DNA of 26,918 bases, taken from IMG/VR virus record IMGVR_UViG_3300032241_000422, positions 1 to 26,918 of that record. One strand, written 5' to 3'. Of the stretch, positions 5,949 to 14,670 are shown piece by piece. Made by a program: the position numbers and the translations under genes. The notes below the pieces were generated by a model. That model made no database searches and was not told the origin of the DNA. It saw only the letters and a program-made list of their open reading frames with translations. The stretch is from a virus. Numbering within the stretch: position 1 is the first letter of the stretch; each line of letters opens with the position of its first letter.

Positions 5949-8900
5949 TTAGACCGCCCTGCCGTAGCCGATTGCAGTGTAGGCGAATTGCCGGCTGATG
6001 GCACTGCCACTGCTGTTCTCGAATGTTACCTGGAATCCTGTGGTCGTCACGCTGGTGATCGTGAAGTAATCACCGGTCGCCATATTGCCCGATGTGATGC
6101 CCACGCTCGGTGCCTGATAAAAGGCATTGGCAAAGGTCACCGTATAGGTGCCGGCGCTGCTGGTCAGCGTTGCCGATTGCTCCACCCGTTGCTGCATCTC
6201 GACCAAGACGCCCAACTGGCGGATGATGATGTTCTGCGCCGTGTCGTTGCTGGTGGCGTTGAGCTGGAATTGAAGGCCGCGACCACGCACCGTGGCGTTG
6301 CTGAAATCAGCCCAGGCACTCCAAGTTGGTGAGCCGCTCGGGTTATCCGTGGTGGTGCGCACCTGCACCGAAGCGTTCACCTGATCGATGTTGGTGTCAT
6401 CAATTGTGGACCAGTCATCAATGAGACCGAGCTTGGAATCCCAAAGCGAATCCGGCAAATAGGCGAAGGTTTGCAGGCGCCGCTGGATATTCACGTCATA
6501 GGTGGCGCCAAGGTCCAGGGTCGAGGCGAACTGATACGACCCCGAGCTGGCAACGGCGCCACTTGATCTGGTCAGTACCAGGCCAACCTCGGTGCTGTCG
6601 TAGACCATGTTGGTCTTGGTGCCCTGGAATGGCGGGCTGGTGGCATCTTCCGCATCCAGCTGCACCTGATAACGCGGCTGCGGCGTTGGCAGATGCGTGA
6701 CCGCCATGGCCGAGTTGGTGCTACGAAAGCCCGAGCTGGTCTCAAACCTGACCAGGTAGGTGCCTTCCAGCAATGGCACTTGCTTTTGCGTCTGGCTGCC
6801 GGATGCCGAGGGCACGATGTCGGTTGCCTGATCCCATTGCGGGGCGACCGTATCCATCGAATGACGGATCAGCACCGAACCACCCACGCGGACGTTGAGA
6901 TCAGGCGCCAGGTTCCAGCTCAGGATGGCGCTGGTCTGATCAATGGGCACCAACATCAGGCCGGTCACATCCTGCGGCGTTTCATTGCGGCCGTAGGCGG
7001 TGTAATTCAGCGTCGCCACCTGAGATGCCATCAAGGCGGAGTTAAGGCTCGACACCTGGATTTGATAAGTATCGGGCGAGGTGTCGAGGATTTCGTAGCT
7101 GGGCGATGTGACCGTCACCGTTGTCCAGTTACCGGTCGAGCGACGCCATTGCAACCTGTATTGATTGACGCCTGGCACTGCCTGCCAGCTGACAACCAGT
7201 TTGCTCAGCACACGGTCGTTTAATTCATAAAGCACCTCAGTCGCGATGACGTTGGTTGGTGCGTTTGGAACGGCGGTCAAATTAGTGACAGACCGCGTTT
7301 GAAGGGCGATGCCATCTTCAATGTAGTTATATTTCGAGCTGTTATAAGAGAGCGCTGTGATCGCATAGCGGGCGCCGTCTTGTTCCTGGACGGTCAGCAC
7401 GCGCCATGTGGTTGTTTGCAAGGCGCTGGTTTGCAAAACCCAAACGCTGTTTGCATTAGGTGCGCTTGCAAATGCTGGCGACACTGTAATGACGTTGCCG
7501 CTGATGCCCGTGACGTTTGACGTTGCAACAGTGCCATCACTCAGGATCACTGACAGCGTCGGGCTATTGGTTGCCGTTAGCCCGGTGGCATTGTCAACGG
7601 TGACGGTCGTGGTCGTTGCGCTGGAAATGCGCCCGCCTTGCCTTGCGCCTGCACGCACAGGATCACTAATTTGGATAATCTGGCCAGGACGGACAATGAC
7701 GCCGGCGTCAATTGATGCAACGAAACTGACGGTTTCGGTTTCATATTGACCGGCATAAATCAGCCATTTGCCCAGGCGGTGTGCCTGGCCGCGCGATGTG
7801 CAAGCAAATGCGGTGACGGCTGTTTTAATGACGCCATATTTTGCAATGCTGGCCGCGTCTTCGACAACCTCGTAGGCCTGGTTGCGCAAATTTAGATCGA
7901 GATAAGCAACCTGCGCCACGTTCGGGCGCGTTTTTAAACTGGAGCCGGAATAGCTGAAACCTGGCTCTTCCACATTGGCCAAGGTGAAAAGATAGCTTGG
8001 ATCCGCCGGCTTATCCTGGCTGACCGTCAGCGCACCCGTACTCCAAAATGGCATCGCACGGAAAACCGACGCCATGTCGTTGATAAGTTTGAACGCATCG
8101 GTTTCTTGCTGAATGTTGACATTGCAAGAAAAGCGCGGCTCATAACCACCAAAGCCATCCGCGACTAACGTGCTGGCGTATTGCGAGCAAGAATAAAACG
8201 CCCATTTGTCGAGCTGGGTTGTGTCGACGTGATTACCAAATCCGTAGCGGGTGCTGGTCAGCAAGTCCCAAAGGCACCAGGCGGGGTCCGATGTCCATTG
8301 CGCCGCGCCAAAGGTGCCATCCCAAACGCCCGAATAAATCAGCCGTCCGTTGGTTTGGTCAACTGTTGCGTTGGATGGGATTTTGACTTTAATTCCGCGC
8401 ACCCAATAGGAACGGCTAGGAATGCTGCTGAATTGCTCTGCATCAACGCGCAAAGCAATAAGGGCGCTGTTGGGGTAGCCGAGTTTTTTGTAATTTATTT
8501 CCGTGTAACTGGTCCAAGCAAAGGCATCGGTTAAAAGCGACGTGGTGCTATCGCCGGTGACTCGCGTAACCTTGATGTCAACAGGAAATGTTCCATTTAA
8601 TCCGAAAACATAAGAACGCTGATATTGCTGCGACGTGTGGCCGCTGATGGTGTCATCAATAATGGTTGTAAAACCGCCGCCGTTGTATTGCACGGCGATT
8701 TGCAATTCGACGCTGGCGCCATTGACATTGCCTTGGCTGTCAATGTTTTGAAGCTGAGGCAGGGTAACCGTTACGCGCGCTGCATTGGTAGTTGTGTCGG
8801 TAATGGTGCGAACGACAGGAATGCTGTGCAAAACCGTGACGACAACGGGCACTTCGTTGGAAATGGCATCAAAGCCAGGGATATAGCTTTGGCTTTGCGT

Positions 8901-9191
8901 ACCGTTGCGAGTAAAAAGCGTGACGTTTTGGAAATTGTAGGAGCCGTCGGTATTGGTCAGCGGAAAATTTAGGGTGCCGTCTGGGTTTTGCAGCGGGGTG
9001 TTGTCGAAATAGATCGACTTCATCCCATCTTTTAAGCCGTAAATCTCCCCTTCACCAATCAGGTCAACAATGTTGGCGTAGCTTGTAGAAAACAAGCTAT
9101 TGGGAGCGGTTGTCGGTGTTGACGACGAACCGCCGCCACCTTTGCCGCCACCTCCGCCGCCGCCACCACCCGTGCCACGTATTAGGGTCAT
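5949..9191 (-). CDS. Tail tip/host specificity protein (lambda gpJ-like)
   Basis: This 1080-aa protein is the central tail-tip protein that contacts the receptor and starts DNA ejection. The N-terminus is a flexible Gly-rich run (residues about 6-20) followed by SLFSTSYANIVDLIGEGEIYG, quoted here only as SLFSTSYANIVDLIGEGEI, a hallmark of gpJ-type proteins. The baseplate-hub-like body contains WRVLTVQEQDGARYAITAL near 600-620. Two fibronectin type III-like domains follow (about 642-725 and 735-825), and the C-terminal ~100 residues (YTVTFANAFYQAPSVGITSG, ending FAYTAIGYGRAV) form a separate module often found on receptor-binding proteins. The start overlaps the gpI-like stop (ATGA) and the fibre gene follows after three bases. 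Length and order agree with lambda J (about 1130 aa). Confidence 0.95.
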   Translation of the reverse strand: MTLIRGTGGGGGGGGGKGGGGSSSTPTTAPNSLFSTSYANIVDLIGEGEIYGLKDGMKSIYFDNTPLQNPDGTLNFPLTNTDGSYNFQNVTLFTRNGTQSQSYIPGFDAISNEVPVVVTVLHSIPVVRTITDTTTNAARVTVTLPQLQNIDSQGNVNGASVELQIAVQYNGGGFTTIIDDTISGHTSQQYQRSYVFGLNGTFPVDIKVTRVTGDSTTSLLTDAFAWTSYTEINYKKLGYPNSALIALRVDAEQFSSIPSRSYWVRGIKVKIPSNATVDQTNGRLIYSGVWDGTFGAAQWTSDPAWCLWDLLTSTRYGFGNHVDTTQLDKWAFYSCSQYASTLVADGFGGYEPRFSCNVNIQQETDAFKLINDMASVFRAMPFWSTGALTVSQDKPADPSYLFTLANVEEPGFSYSGSSLKTRPNVAQVAYLDLNLRNQAYEVVEDAASIAKYGVIKTAVTAFACTSRGQAHRLGKWLIYAGQYETETVSFVASIDAGVIVRPGQIIQISDPVRAGARQGGRISSATTTTVTVDNATGLTATNSPTLSVILSDGTVATSNVTGISGNVITVSPAFASAPNANSVWVLQTSALQTTTWRVLTVQEQDGARYAITALSYNSSKYNYIEDGIALQTRSVTNLTAVPNAPTNVIATEVLYELNDRVLSKLVVSWQAVPGVNQYRLQWRRSTGNWTTVTVTSPSYEILDTSPDTYQIQVSSLNSALMASQVATLNYTAYGRNETPQDVTGLMLVPIDQTSAILSWNLAPDLNVRVGGSVLIRHSMDTVAPQWDQATDIVPSASGSQTQKQVPLLEGTYLVRFETSSGFRSTNSAMAVTHLPTPQPRYQVQLDAEDATSPPFQGTKTNMVYDSTEVGLVLTRSSGAVASSGSYQFASTLDLGATYDVNIQRRLQTFAYLPDSLWDSKLGLIDDWSTIDDTNIDQVNASVQVRTTTDNPSGSPTWSAWADFSNATVRGRGLQFQLNATSNDTAQNIIIRQLGVLVEMQQRVEQSATLTSSAGTYTVTFANAFYQAPSVGITSGNMATGDYFTITSVTTTGFQVTFENSSGSAISRQFAYTAIGYGRAV

Positions 9192-9769
9192 GAGGCCACC
9201 TGATCCACGTCAACGCCAGCGCTGATCACGATGGAACCCGTGATCACTTCGCCGTAAATAATTGGCACGGGCAAACCTTGACGGCTGGTGTTTTGGATGC
9301 CACTGAAATAGTAATTTCGGCTTGGATCGTTATTGGGTGCTGGCGTCTTAGGACTTAGGAGTTGCGATACGCCGCCGAGTACCAAGGCGGCGCCGACTCC
9401 AAACGCAAGCGTGCCAACTCCAATGGTCCCTGCTCCAAAAAGCCCAATAGCTGCACCACCAAATCCGCCGGTTGCGATAGTCAACGCAATCAATGCAACA
9501 CCGGCAAGAATTTCCCCGACCTTTCCGGCGCCGGACATTACCGGCACGATTTTGATTGCTTGCCTCCCGGCCGGGTGATGCAACTCATCAAGGGTCAAGG
9601 CGTCATCGCCAAGACTTACCCGGTAATGCTGCTCAAGCATGTGGCTTTCGAGCTGCGGGAAATTAGCCAGCAAAAAGCGGATCGCCTCTGCTGCATTGGC
9701 CACCTCAGCGCGAAACACGCGGCGCTTGAGGAATTTGGCCAGTTTTCCGTAGATCCTGATCTCGCGCAT
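9188..9769 (-). CDS. Tail assembly protein (lambda gpI-like)
   Basis: This 193-aa protein corresponds to lambda gpI, needed for tail-tip assembly. The N-terminal ~85 residues (MREIRIYGKLAKFLKRR to IKIVPVMSG) form the ubiquitin-like part. A Gly/Ala-rich hydrophobic region follows at about 95-145 (ILAGVALIALTIATGGFGGA), and a conserved end reads YYFSGIQNTSRQGLPVPIIY. I chose ATG 9769 rather than the longer 9820 start because a strong AGGTG ribosome-binding site sits five bases before it, the family starts with MREIRIYG, and the start then falls just after the gpK-like stop (9778). Its stop overlaps the gpJ-like ATG. Confidence 0.93.
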   Translation of the reverse strand: MREIRIYGKLAKFLKRRVFRAEVANAAEAIRFLLANFPQLESHMLEQHYRVSLGDDALTLDELHHPAGRQAIKIVPVMSGAGKVGEILAGVALIALTIATGGFGGAAIGLFGAGTIGVGTLAFGVGAALVLGGVSQLLSPKTPAPNNDPSRNYYFSGIQNTSRQGLPVPIIYGEVITGSIVISAGVDVDQVAS

Positions 9770-9777
9770 CAGATCAC

Positions 9778-10494
9778 CTAGCCTTTTGCCATGGTAAGTC
9801 GGCCGACCCAGCCGGCGCACTTACGAATCCAGCCACCATAGAGATCCCTGCTGCTGAGCCGATTGGGTCCCAGGTGATGCAGCAGCATTTGATCGCCAAG
9901 GTAGACGCCGACGTGATTCAACCCTGTGCCTGACACGCACATCAGCACCGCGTCGCCGGCTTGCATGTCGCGCTCGTCAATTTGCTCAAAGCCAGCTTTG
10001 CGCCAGCAATCAGCAAACATGGGTTTGGCTTCAAACTCGGCATAGGTCAGCGGCCGTTCCCAATCGGGTAGCACGATGCCCTGCTCGCCGTAGTAATCGC
10101 GCACCAGGCTCCAGCAGTCCTGCACGCCCCACACCCACTCGCGGCCAATCAATGGCGCCTTGTAGCCCTCGGGCTTGCATTCGCCCCACGCTTCGGTTTT
10201 GGGGTTGACAATGTACCAGGGCAGCCCGGACTTCTCGCAGGCCACACGATCGGCCTGGCTGGGTGCGGGCGGCGTTGTCGGGTGACTGTGAACAATGGCC
10301 AAGATTTCGCCAGCGTCTTCGGCTTTGGCAAAGTCCTCAGGGTCGAGCGTGAAGAAATCGCCAGGCTCGCTGCTGAGGTTGCGGCATGGCCAGTAGCGTT
10401 CGCGGCCTTTGACCACGACCACCAAGCCGCAAGCCTCGCGGAGATCTTCGGCTTTGGCGTGCTCCAGCGCAGCGGCGCGTGTGATGTCGTTCAT
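9778..10494 (-). CDS. Tail tip peptidase, JAMM plus NlpC/P60 (lambda gpK-like)
   Basis: This 238-aa tail-tip protein combines two enzyme folds, as lambda gpK does. The N-terminal JAB/MPN metalloprotease domain has its full motif: Glu20, then His69-x-His71, Ser79 and Asp82 in [14 protein letters not shown]. The C-terminal NlpC/P60 cysteine peptidase domain has Cys127 in DCWSL, His194 in GLNHVGVYL and His206/207. It probably opens peptidoglycan cross-bridges during entry and helps tip assembly. ATG 10494 overlaps the upstream stop as ATGA and is preferred. An open frame extends to 10587, but those residues overlap the gpL-like gene and look non-coding. The gpI-like gene follows after eight bases. 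Confidence 0.95.
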   Translation of the reverse strand: MNDITRAAALEHAKAEDLREACGLVVVVKGRERYWPCRNLSSEPGDFFTLDPEDFAKAEDAGEILAIVHSHPTTPPAPSQADRVACEKSGLPWYIVNPKTEAWGECKPEGYKAPLIGREWVWGVQDCWSLVRDYYGEQGIVLPDWERPLTYAEFEAKPMFADCWRKAGFEQIDERDMQAGDAVLMCVSGTGLNHVGVYLGDQMLLHHLGPNRLSSRDLYGGWIRKCAGWVGRLTMAKG

Positions 10495-11210
10495 GCGAAG
10501 TAGGTTCCGATACCCGGGAATGACCCAAATGGAAGTTGCGCCGAAGAGCCAAATCGTGCCTGACAACTGGTCAAACGCTTGCCGCACACGTCATTGGCAG
10601 CCGTGGTGGCCACGTCGTTCGCATCAAAATAAGCCGATCCGGTGTAGGAGCATTCCGCCGAGCGATACACCCACTGGCAAATGTTGGAAATGCAAACGCG
10701 CTTCGGCGATTTGACGCCGGCGAGATCAAAACTAGCCGCAAGCTCGAACTCGACCATGTCGCGGGTTTCGGCAGACTTGCGGTCGATGTAGTAGACCTCA
10801 CGCGGAAACTCAGCCGTCGGATCCGGTGTACCGTAAGGGTTTGTGTTACCGGAAAAGTTCACGGCATCCAAATAACGCGCCATGGTGCGAATGCGCGTGA
10901 CCTTGGCACCTTCCAAGCCTTCGGGCAGGCTCAGAATGATTGCCGTGATCGTACCCAGAATGTTGGCCACCTGGATTTTGGGTCGCGGCAACTGGCTATT
11001 GCCGTTGTATTCAAAGCCTGAAGCTTGAATCGGAAACGCCATGTAGGAATTGCCATTCCAAACAATGTCCCCGTTGGCGTTCATGTTTGTGCCCGCATGG
11101 AAGCGATACAAATCGCCCACACCTTGAATGGCTGAATTAAGCTGCAACTCAAACAGTTCGATGATCGCGCTAGGCGTTACAGATTGAAGCTCGGAAACGG
11201 GAACCGTCAT
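10491..11210 (-). CDS. Minor tail protein (lambda gpL-like), cysteine-rich C-terminus
   Basis: This 239-aa tail-tip protein matches lambda gpL in size, order and pattern. The N-terminal part holds [14 protein letters not shown] and a YRFHAGTN stretch. The middle contains PKIQVANI and the conserved [12 protein letters not shown]. The C-terminal part carries five cysteines (173, 178, 187, 209, 216) in [15 protein letters not shown] and CGKRLTSC. Lambda gpL is reported to bind an iron-sulfur cluster through conserved C-terminal cysteines, so the same is likely here. It overlaps both neighbours by four bases (ATGA), consistent with coupled translation of equimolar tip proteins. Confidence 0.95.
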   Translation of the reverse strand: MTVPVSELQSVTPSAIIELFELQLNSAIQGVGDLYRFHAGTNMNANGDIVWNGNSYMAFPIQASGFEYNGNSQLPRPKIQVANILGTITAIILSLPEGLEGAKVTRIRTMARYLDAVNFSGNTNPYGTPDPTAEFPREVYYIDRKSAETRDMVEFELAASFDLAGVKSPKRVCISNICQWVYRSAECSYTGSAYFDANDVATTAANDVCGKRLTSCQARFGSSAQLPFGSFPGIGTYFA

Positions 11211-11545
11211 GCCTCGAACACCTGCCTAAATTTGGCGCGGATGTTGTTGAAGCCGTAAGCCTCCATTGAAAGACTCCATTGCTCGCAAACATATTTGCCG
11301 GCTGTCCCCCGCGGTGGCGTCCAGTAAAACGATGTGGCGCCAGCTTGAACTTCAAAAAATGCAAGGATTGAATCGCGTTCCGCATCGGTGCGATTGTTGA
11401 ACTGCAGATCCCATTCCTTGGCGTCGGTATAAAGCCCGAACTTGATGCGCTGCTCATATCCATCAGCCGACGCAAATTTATGAACCCGCGGCTGGCTTAG
11501 CTCGCTGGCGGTAAAGCTTGCTGTGTAAGTGAAAGTGTCGCTCAT
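11207..11545 (-). CDS. Minor tail protein (lambda gpM-like)
   Basis: This 112-aa protein lies exactly where lambda M does, between the tape measure and gpL-like genes. It shows the family pattern: an N-terminal beta region (FTYTASFTASELSQPRVHKF), then AERDSILAFFEVQAGATSFY and the signature WTPPRG, ending [17 protein letters not shown]. Its role is in tail-tip assembly where the tube meets the tip. The length is close to lambda gpM (109 aa). Both ends overlap neighbours by four bases (ATGA). No enzyme motif, signal or membrane segment is seen. Confidence 0.93.
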   Translation of the reverse strand: MSDTFTYTASFTASELSQPRVHKFASADGYEQRIKFGLYTDAKEWDLQFNNRTDAERDSILAFFEVQAGATSFYWTPPRGTAGKYVCEQWSLSMEAYGFNNIRAKFRQVFEA

Positions 11546-14334
11546 GCTGCCAGCAAGCCTCCAGGTCTGCGCTGGTTGATAAGTTCATTCTGCACCGCTG
11601 CGGCAATGACCCGACCAAGCTGAGCGCTTTGGCCGCCGTTACCGGAGACGGTGGTGCCTTTGGCATCAACAGCCACGTTGATGACCGATCCGCTACCGCC
11701 GCCGTTTTTCATGGCCACCGGAATGCGACGACCATCCGGCAGGGGCACATAAGCCTCAGGCGTCGAACCTTCGCCAAAGATGGCCATTTGCGGGCTGTTG
11801 GCGACACCGCCGCCGGCATAGGTGCGCAATGGCATGGAACCCGCTGCGGTCATGATGCCGCCGTTGGCAAAGCTGAAAGCACTGCCGCCGCCATAGCCAA
11901 GCAGGTTGCCACCACTGCCGCCACCAAAAAGACCGCCAAACGCTTTAGCGATTGGTCCGACAATTGCTTGCTCGATCGCAATGCGCGCCAGTTCCTTAAC
12001 GGCGTAATCAGCAAACGCTCTGAAATTTACCTTGCCAGTCTCAACAAAATTGATAAGGCCATCTTCGAGCTGGGTGAGCGTGCCCTTAACGGCGCCGCCG
12101 ATGCTGTCAGCAAGCGTGCCAATGCCATTTAAATATTCTTGGGCGCCTTTGGCGGCGCCATAACTCACGTTGTTGCCAAGGGCTTGCATCTCGGCAAAGC
12201 TTGCTTTCAATGCTTGATATTGCTGATCAAGGTCCCGAATCGTTTGAGGATTGAAAAGTCCAGGTTTTGACTGGATTTCCTCCATCTTTCGCTCAAGCGC
12301 ATCTAGCTGTTGGGTTTGCTGTTGGACCAGGCTGCCCTGAGTGGCGCCAAGAACGGCATATCGATTGCGATTGGCAATATCTTCCAGCGCATTGCGTTGC
12401 GCTAATTGCCGGTCGTGCTCTGCTTTGGCTGTTTGGAAAGCAATGTCCGCAACGTTTTTTTCATAATTAATTTCAAGCTTTTTAAGCTCTAAGGTCGCTT
12501 TAAGGTTTTCTTTGCGGTCTTTTTCTGCGCGATTGGTTTGATTGGTGGCATCGGCGTTGTCTTTCAAAGCCGCTTGCAAATCGCTTTCTACTTTATTGCG
12601 ATCTTCCGCATATTGAAGCTGCACGGCTTGCAGTTTGGTCGAAAGTTCAGCATTAACGTTTCCAGCGTCGCGGTATTGGGTTTCCAGCAAAGCTAAAGCG
12701 TTGAGCTTTTCTTGAACCGCTTCCCTTTTAATTTGAGTTTCTAGGGTTGAATTTTCCTTGGCCAGCGCATTGGCCTCATTGATGCCCGCCGTATCCAGCT
12801 TGCCCAGGTTCGCGCCACGGCCACCGCCGCCGCCGCCTGGTAAATCGGGATTGTATGTTTCCGTTTTTTCGTCGTTGGTTTTTGTGTTTGTTTTAGTTGG
12901 GGCGCCTTGGGTAAATGCACGAAAATAAACCGAAGCTGCGTAACCGGCGGGTATTGTGTTTAAGACATTTTGCGCCGCTTGCCCCATGCCTGCACGTATG
13001 TTTGCGGGGATCTTGTTCCACAAACTTTGAATCGTCTCTAATACTTGTCCAAAGTATTTTTTAGCCTGAATTGCAATTTGAGCAAATGCGCCGCCAAACA
13101 TTTCTTGGAGCCCATAGGCGACTTGTTGCCCCTGGTATTTCGTGTCATTCATGGCCTTTTTGACAATACCAAATGCAAGTTGTGCGGTATCGCCAATTTC
13201 TTTCATTGCGTTTTTGAAATCGCCTGAAACAACGGCTGCGACATTGGTCGCCCAATTGTGAAAATCTTGATTGTTGTTGTAAAGCGCAACGCCGAGCAAG
13301 CCCAAAGCTGTGGCGGCGCCAGCAATCCAACCAACAATCGGAACGGATGCGATGGCAACGCCCACGCCTTCGATCCCGCCCGCCAGCAAAGGCATCACGC
13401 CCCCGGCCAATGCCGTCTGGTAGGCAAGCAGCTCCATGCCACCGGCAGCTGCTCCAAAGAGGCCAACTGCGCCGCTAAAAATTCCGGTGATCGGTCCCCA
13501 CGCGATGGCGACCAGTGCCCCGCCAATTGCAAGATCTTTTACTGGACCGGGCAGCTTATTAAAGGCTTCGACGCCAGAAGTCACGGCGGTGGTGATTTTT
13601 TCAAGCGCCGGCAGCAAAGCTTCGGCCAAATCCATGCCCAGGATTTGCACTTGACCACTGAGCGCCGCCAATTTCTTTTTGTATTCGTCCGCCTTTTCTG
13701 CAAAGGCCGAGGTCATCTTGGTTTGAAGCTTGCTGATCGCATCGCCGCCCATGTCAAGCATGGGGATCATTTCAGCGCCAGCTCTGCCAAACAACCCAAG
13801 CGCAATGGCAGTCTTCGCTGCACCATCCGGCATTTCGTGGAACCGGTTGGCAATGTCCAGCATTACCGCATTGCTATCGCGCAGTTTGCCGGACGAGTCC
13901 TTCACACTGATGCCAAGGGCGTCAAACCATTTAGAAGATTTGCCATTGGCGAAAGCATCCACCATGGACTTGTCGAGTTTGACGATCGACTTGCCGACCG
14001 TTTCAAGGTCGGTATTGGTCAGCGCTGCGGCCTTCTTAAATTTGGCAAGCTGCTCGACGCTCACGCCGGTTTTTTCCGACATGTGCAGCATTTCTTGGCC
14101 GGCGTCCAACGCGCCCTTGGCCATGCCTACAAGCCCGGCCACGCTCAGCAGCGGTGTCAACGCAGACAAGGCACCCGACAAGCCGCCAGACGCGCCTGCC
14201 ATGGTTTTTAGGGCGCCTGTGACGTTCTTGGCGGTGGTCTCAACACCCGTCAGGGAACGGTTGAAATCAATGATGGAGTTGGCGCCTTCGACCTTCGCTC
14301 GCAGCGTCAGGGCGGCGTCCATGTTCATGGCCAT
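11542..14334 (-). CDS. Tail tape measure protein (lambda gpH-like)
   Basis: This 930-aa protein sets tail length and is ejected with the DNA. An N-terminal helical part (about 1-250) is followed by hydrophobic stretches near 262-305 (AIGGALVAIAWGPITGIFSG) and 321-350 (ASVPIVGWIAGAATALGLLG), a Gly run at about 498-503, a long charged coiled-coil region (about 510-740), and a C-terminal lambda-type domain with VNFRAFADYAVKELARIAIE. By the usual ~0.15 nm per residue the tail would be about 140 nm long. ATG 14334 has an excellent AGGAGG eight bases upstream, and lies three bases after the chaperone frame's stop. The middle of the gene is clearly AT-richer than its ends. Confidence 0.97.
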   Translation of the reverse strand: MAMNMDAALTLRAKVEGANSIIDFNRSLTGVETTAKNVTGALKTMAGASGGLSGALSALTPLLSVAGLVGMAKGALDAGQEMLHMSEKTGVSVEQLAKFKKAAALTNTDLETVGKSIVKLDKSMVDAFANGKSSKWFDALGISVKDSSGKLRDSNAVMLDIANRFHEMPDGAAKTAIALGLFGRAGAEMIPMLDMGGDAISKLQTKMTSAFAEKADEYKKKLAALSGQVQILGMDLAEALLPALEKITTAVTSGVEAFNKLPGPVKDLAIGGALVAIAWGPITGIFSGAVGLFGAAAGGMELLAYQTALAGGVMPLLAGGIEGVGVAIASVPIVGWIAGAATALGLLGVALYNNNQDFHNWATNVAAVVSGDFKNAMKEIGDTAQLAFGIVKKAMNDTKYQGQQVAYGLQEMFGGAFAQIAIQAKKYFGQVLETIQSLWNKIPANIRAGMGQAAQNVLNTIPAGYAASVYFRAFTQGAPTKTNTKTNDEKTETYNPDLPGGGGGGRGANLGKLDTAGINEANALAKENSTLETQIKREAVQEKLNALALLETQYRDAGNVNAELSTKLQAVQLQYAEDRNKVESDLQAALKDNADATNQTNRAEKDRKENLKATLELKKLEINYEKNVADIAFQTAKAEHDRQLAQRNALEDIANRNRYAVLGATQGSLVQQQTQQLDALERKMEEIQSKPGLFNPQTIRDLDQQYQALKASFAEMQALGNNVSYGAAKGAQEYLNGIGTLADSIGGAVKGTLTQLEDGLINFVETGKVNFRAFADYAVKELARIAIEQAIVGPIAKAFGGLFGGGSGGNLLGYGGGSAFSFANGGIMTAAGSMPLRTYAGGGVANSPQMAIFGEGSTPEAYVPLPDGRRIPVAMKNGGGSGSVINVAVDAKGTTVSGNGGQSAQLGRVIAAAVQNELINQRRPGGLLAA

Positions 14335-14337
14335 GCC

Positions 14338-14664
14338 TTAGCCCTCCTGGTTGTTGAGTAGGGGCAAAGCCGCAGCTTCCATGACCTGCAAGTCCTCTAA
14401 GAGCGAACGCTGGTCCTCCACTTCGTACAGTTTAAGCAGCCATGCCACCGCTGTGTAATCGAGGCCAATGACGCCACTCATGGCCGTGCGCCATTGCGTT
14501 TGCACGCGAAGAAACATTTCAACGATTGGCCAATTGTCAGGCCACACCTCAAAATCTTCAGGCACCGGTTCCGTCGGCAGTTCAATGTTGAACGCGGCCG
14601 CGTCCGATTCCAGATCCTTTTCGTCCTTTGCGCCGCGAGCCCAATGCTCAACGGCGTCGATCAG
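14338..14664 (-). CDS. Tail chaperone extension (T part of G-T frameshift product, DUF1799-like)
   Basis: This frame has no start of its own at its beginning. It is entered by -1 frameshifting from the G-like gene, giving a G-T fusion of 222 aa (114 from G, 108 from here). The open frame begins at the slip site: KKLIDAVEHWARGAKDEKD leads into the DUF1799-like part (DFEVWPDNWPIVEMFLR, then GLDYTAVAWLLKLY and LLEDLQVMEAAALPLL). DUF1799-type proteins occur directly before tape measure genes. A GTG at 14565 could serve as an independent start for 75 aa but has weak support. In lambda, G-T recruits tail tube subunits to the tape measure and is absent from the finished virion. The TMP gene follows after three bases. 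Confidence 0.88.
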   Translation of the reverse strand: MIDAVEHWARGAKDEKDLESDAAAFNIELPTEPVPEDFEVWPDNWPIVEMFLRVQTQWRTAMSGVIGLDYTAVAWLLKLYEVEDQRSLLEDLQVMEAAALPLLNNQEG

Positions 14665-14670
14665 TTTTTT
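14631..14670 (-). promoter_or_regulatory. Programmed -1 ribosomal frameshift signal (slippery heptamer plus hairpin)
   Basis: On the minus strand the heptamer A-AAA-AAC (14670-14664) sits in the correct frame of the G gene, immediately before its UGA stop. After a seven-base spacer (14663-14657) a GC-rich hairpin follows: CGCCG (14656-14652) pairs with CGGCG (14635-14631), and inside it GAGC (14649-14646) pairs with GCUC (14640-14637), enclosing a five-base loop with a small UU/G internal bulge. The slip sequence, spacing and structure are those of efficient -1 sites. The shifted frame is open through to 14338. No computation of folding energy was made. Confidence 0.9.

Noticed and set aside
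13258-14211. Plus-strand open frame (317 codons) opposite the tape measure gene
   Set aside because: Same reason: antisense of a confident gene, Cys/His/Arg-rich translation, no ribosome-binding site or context.
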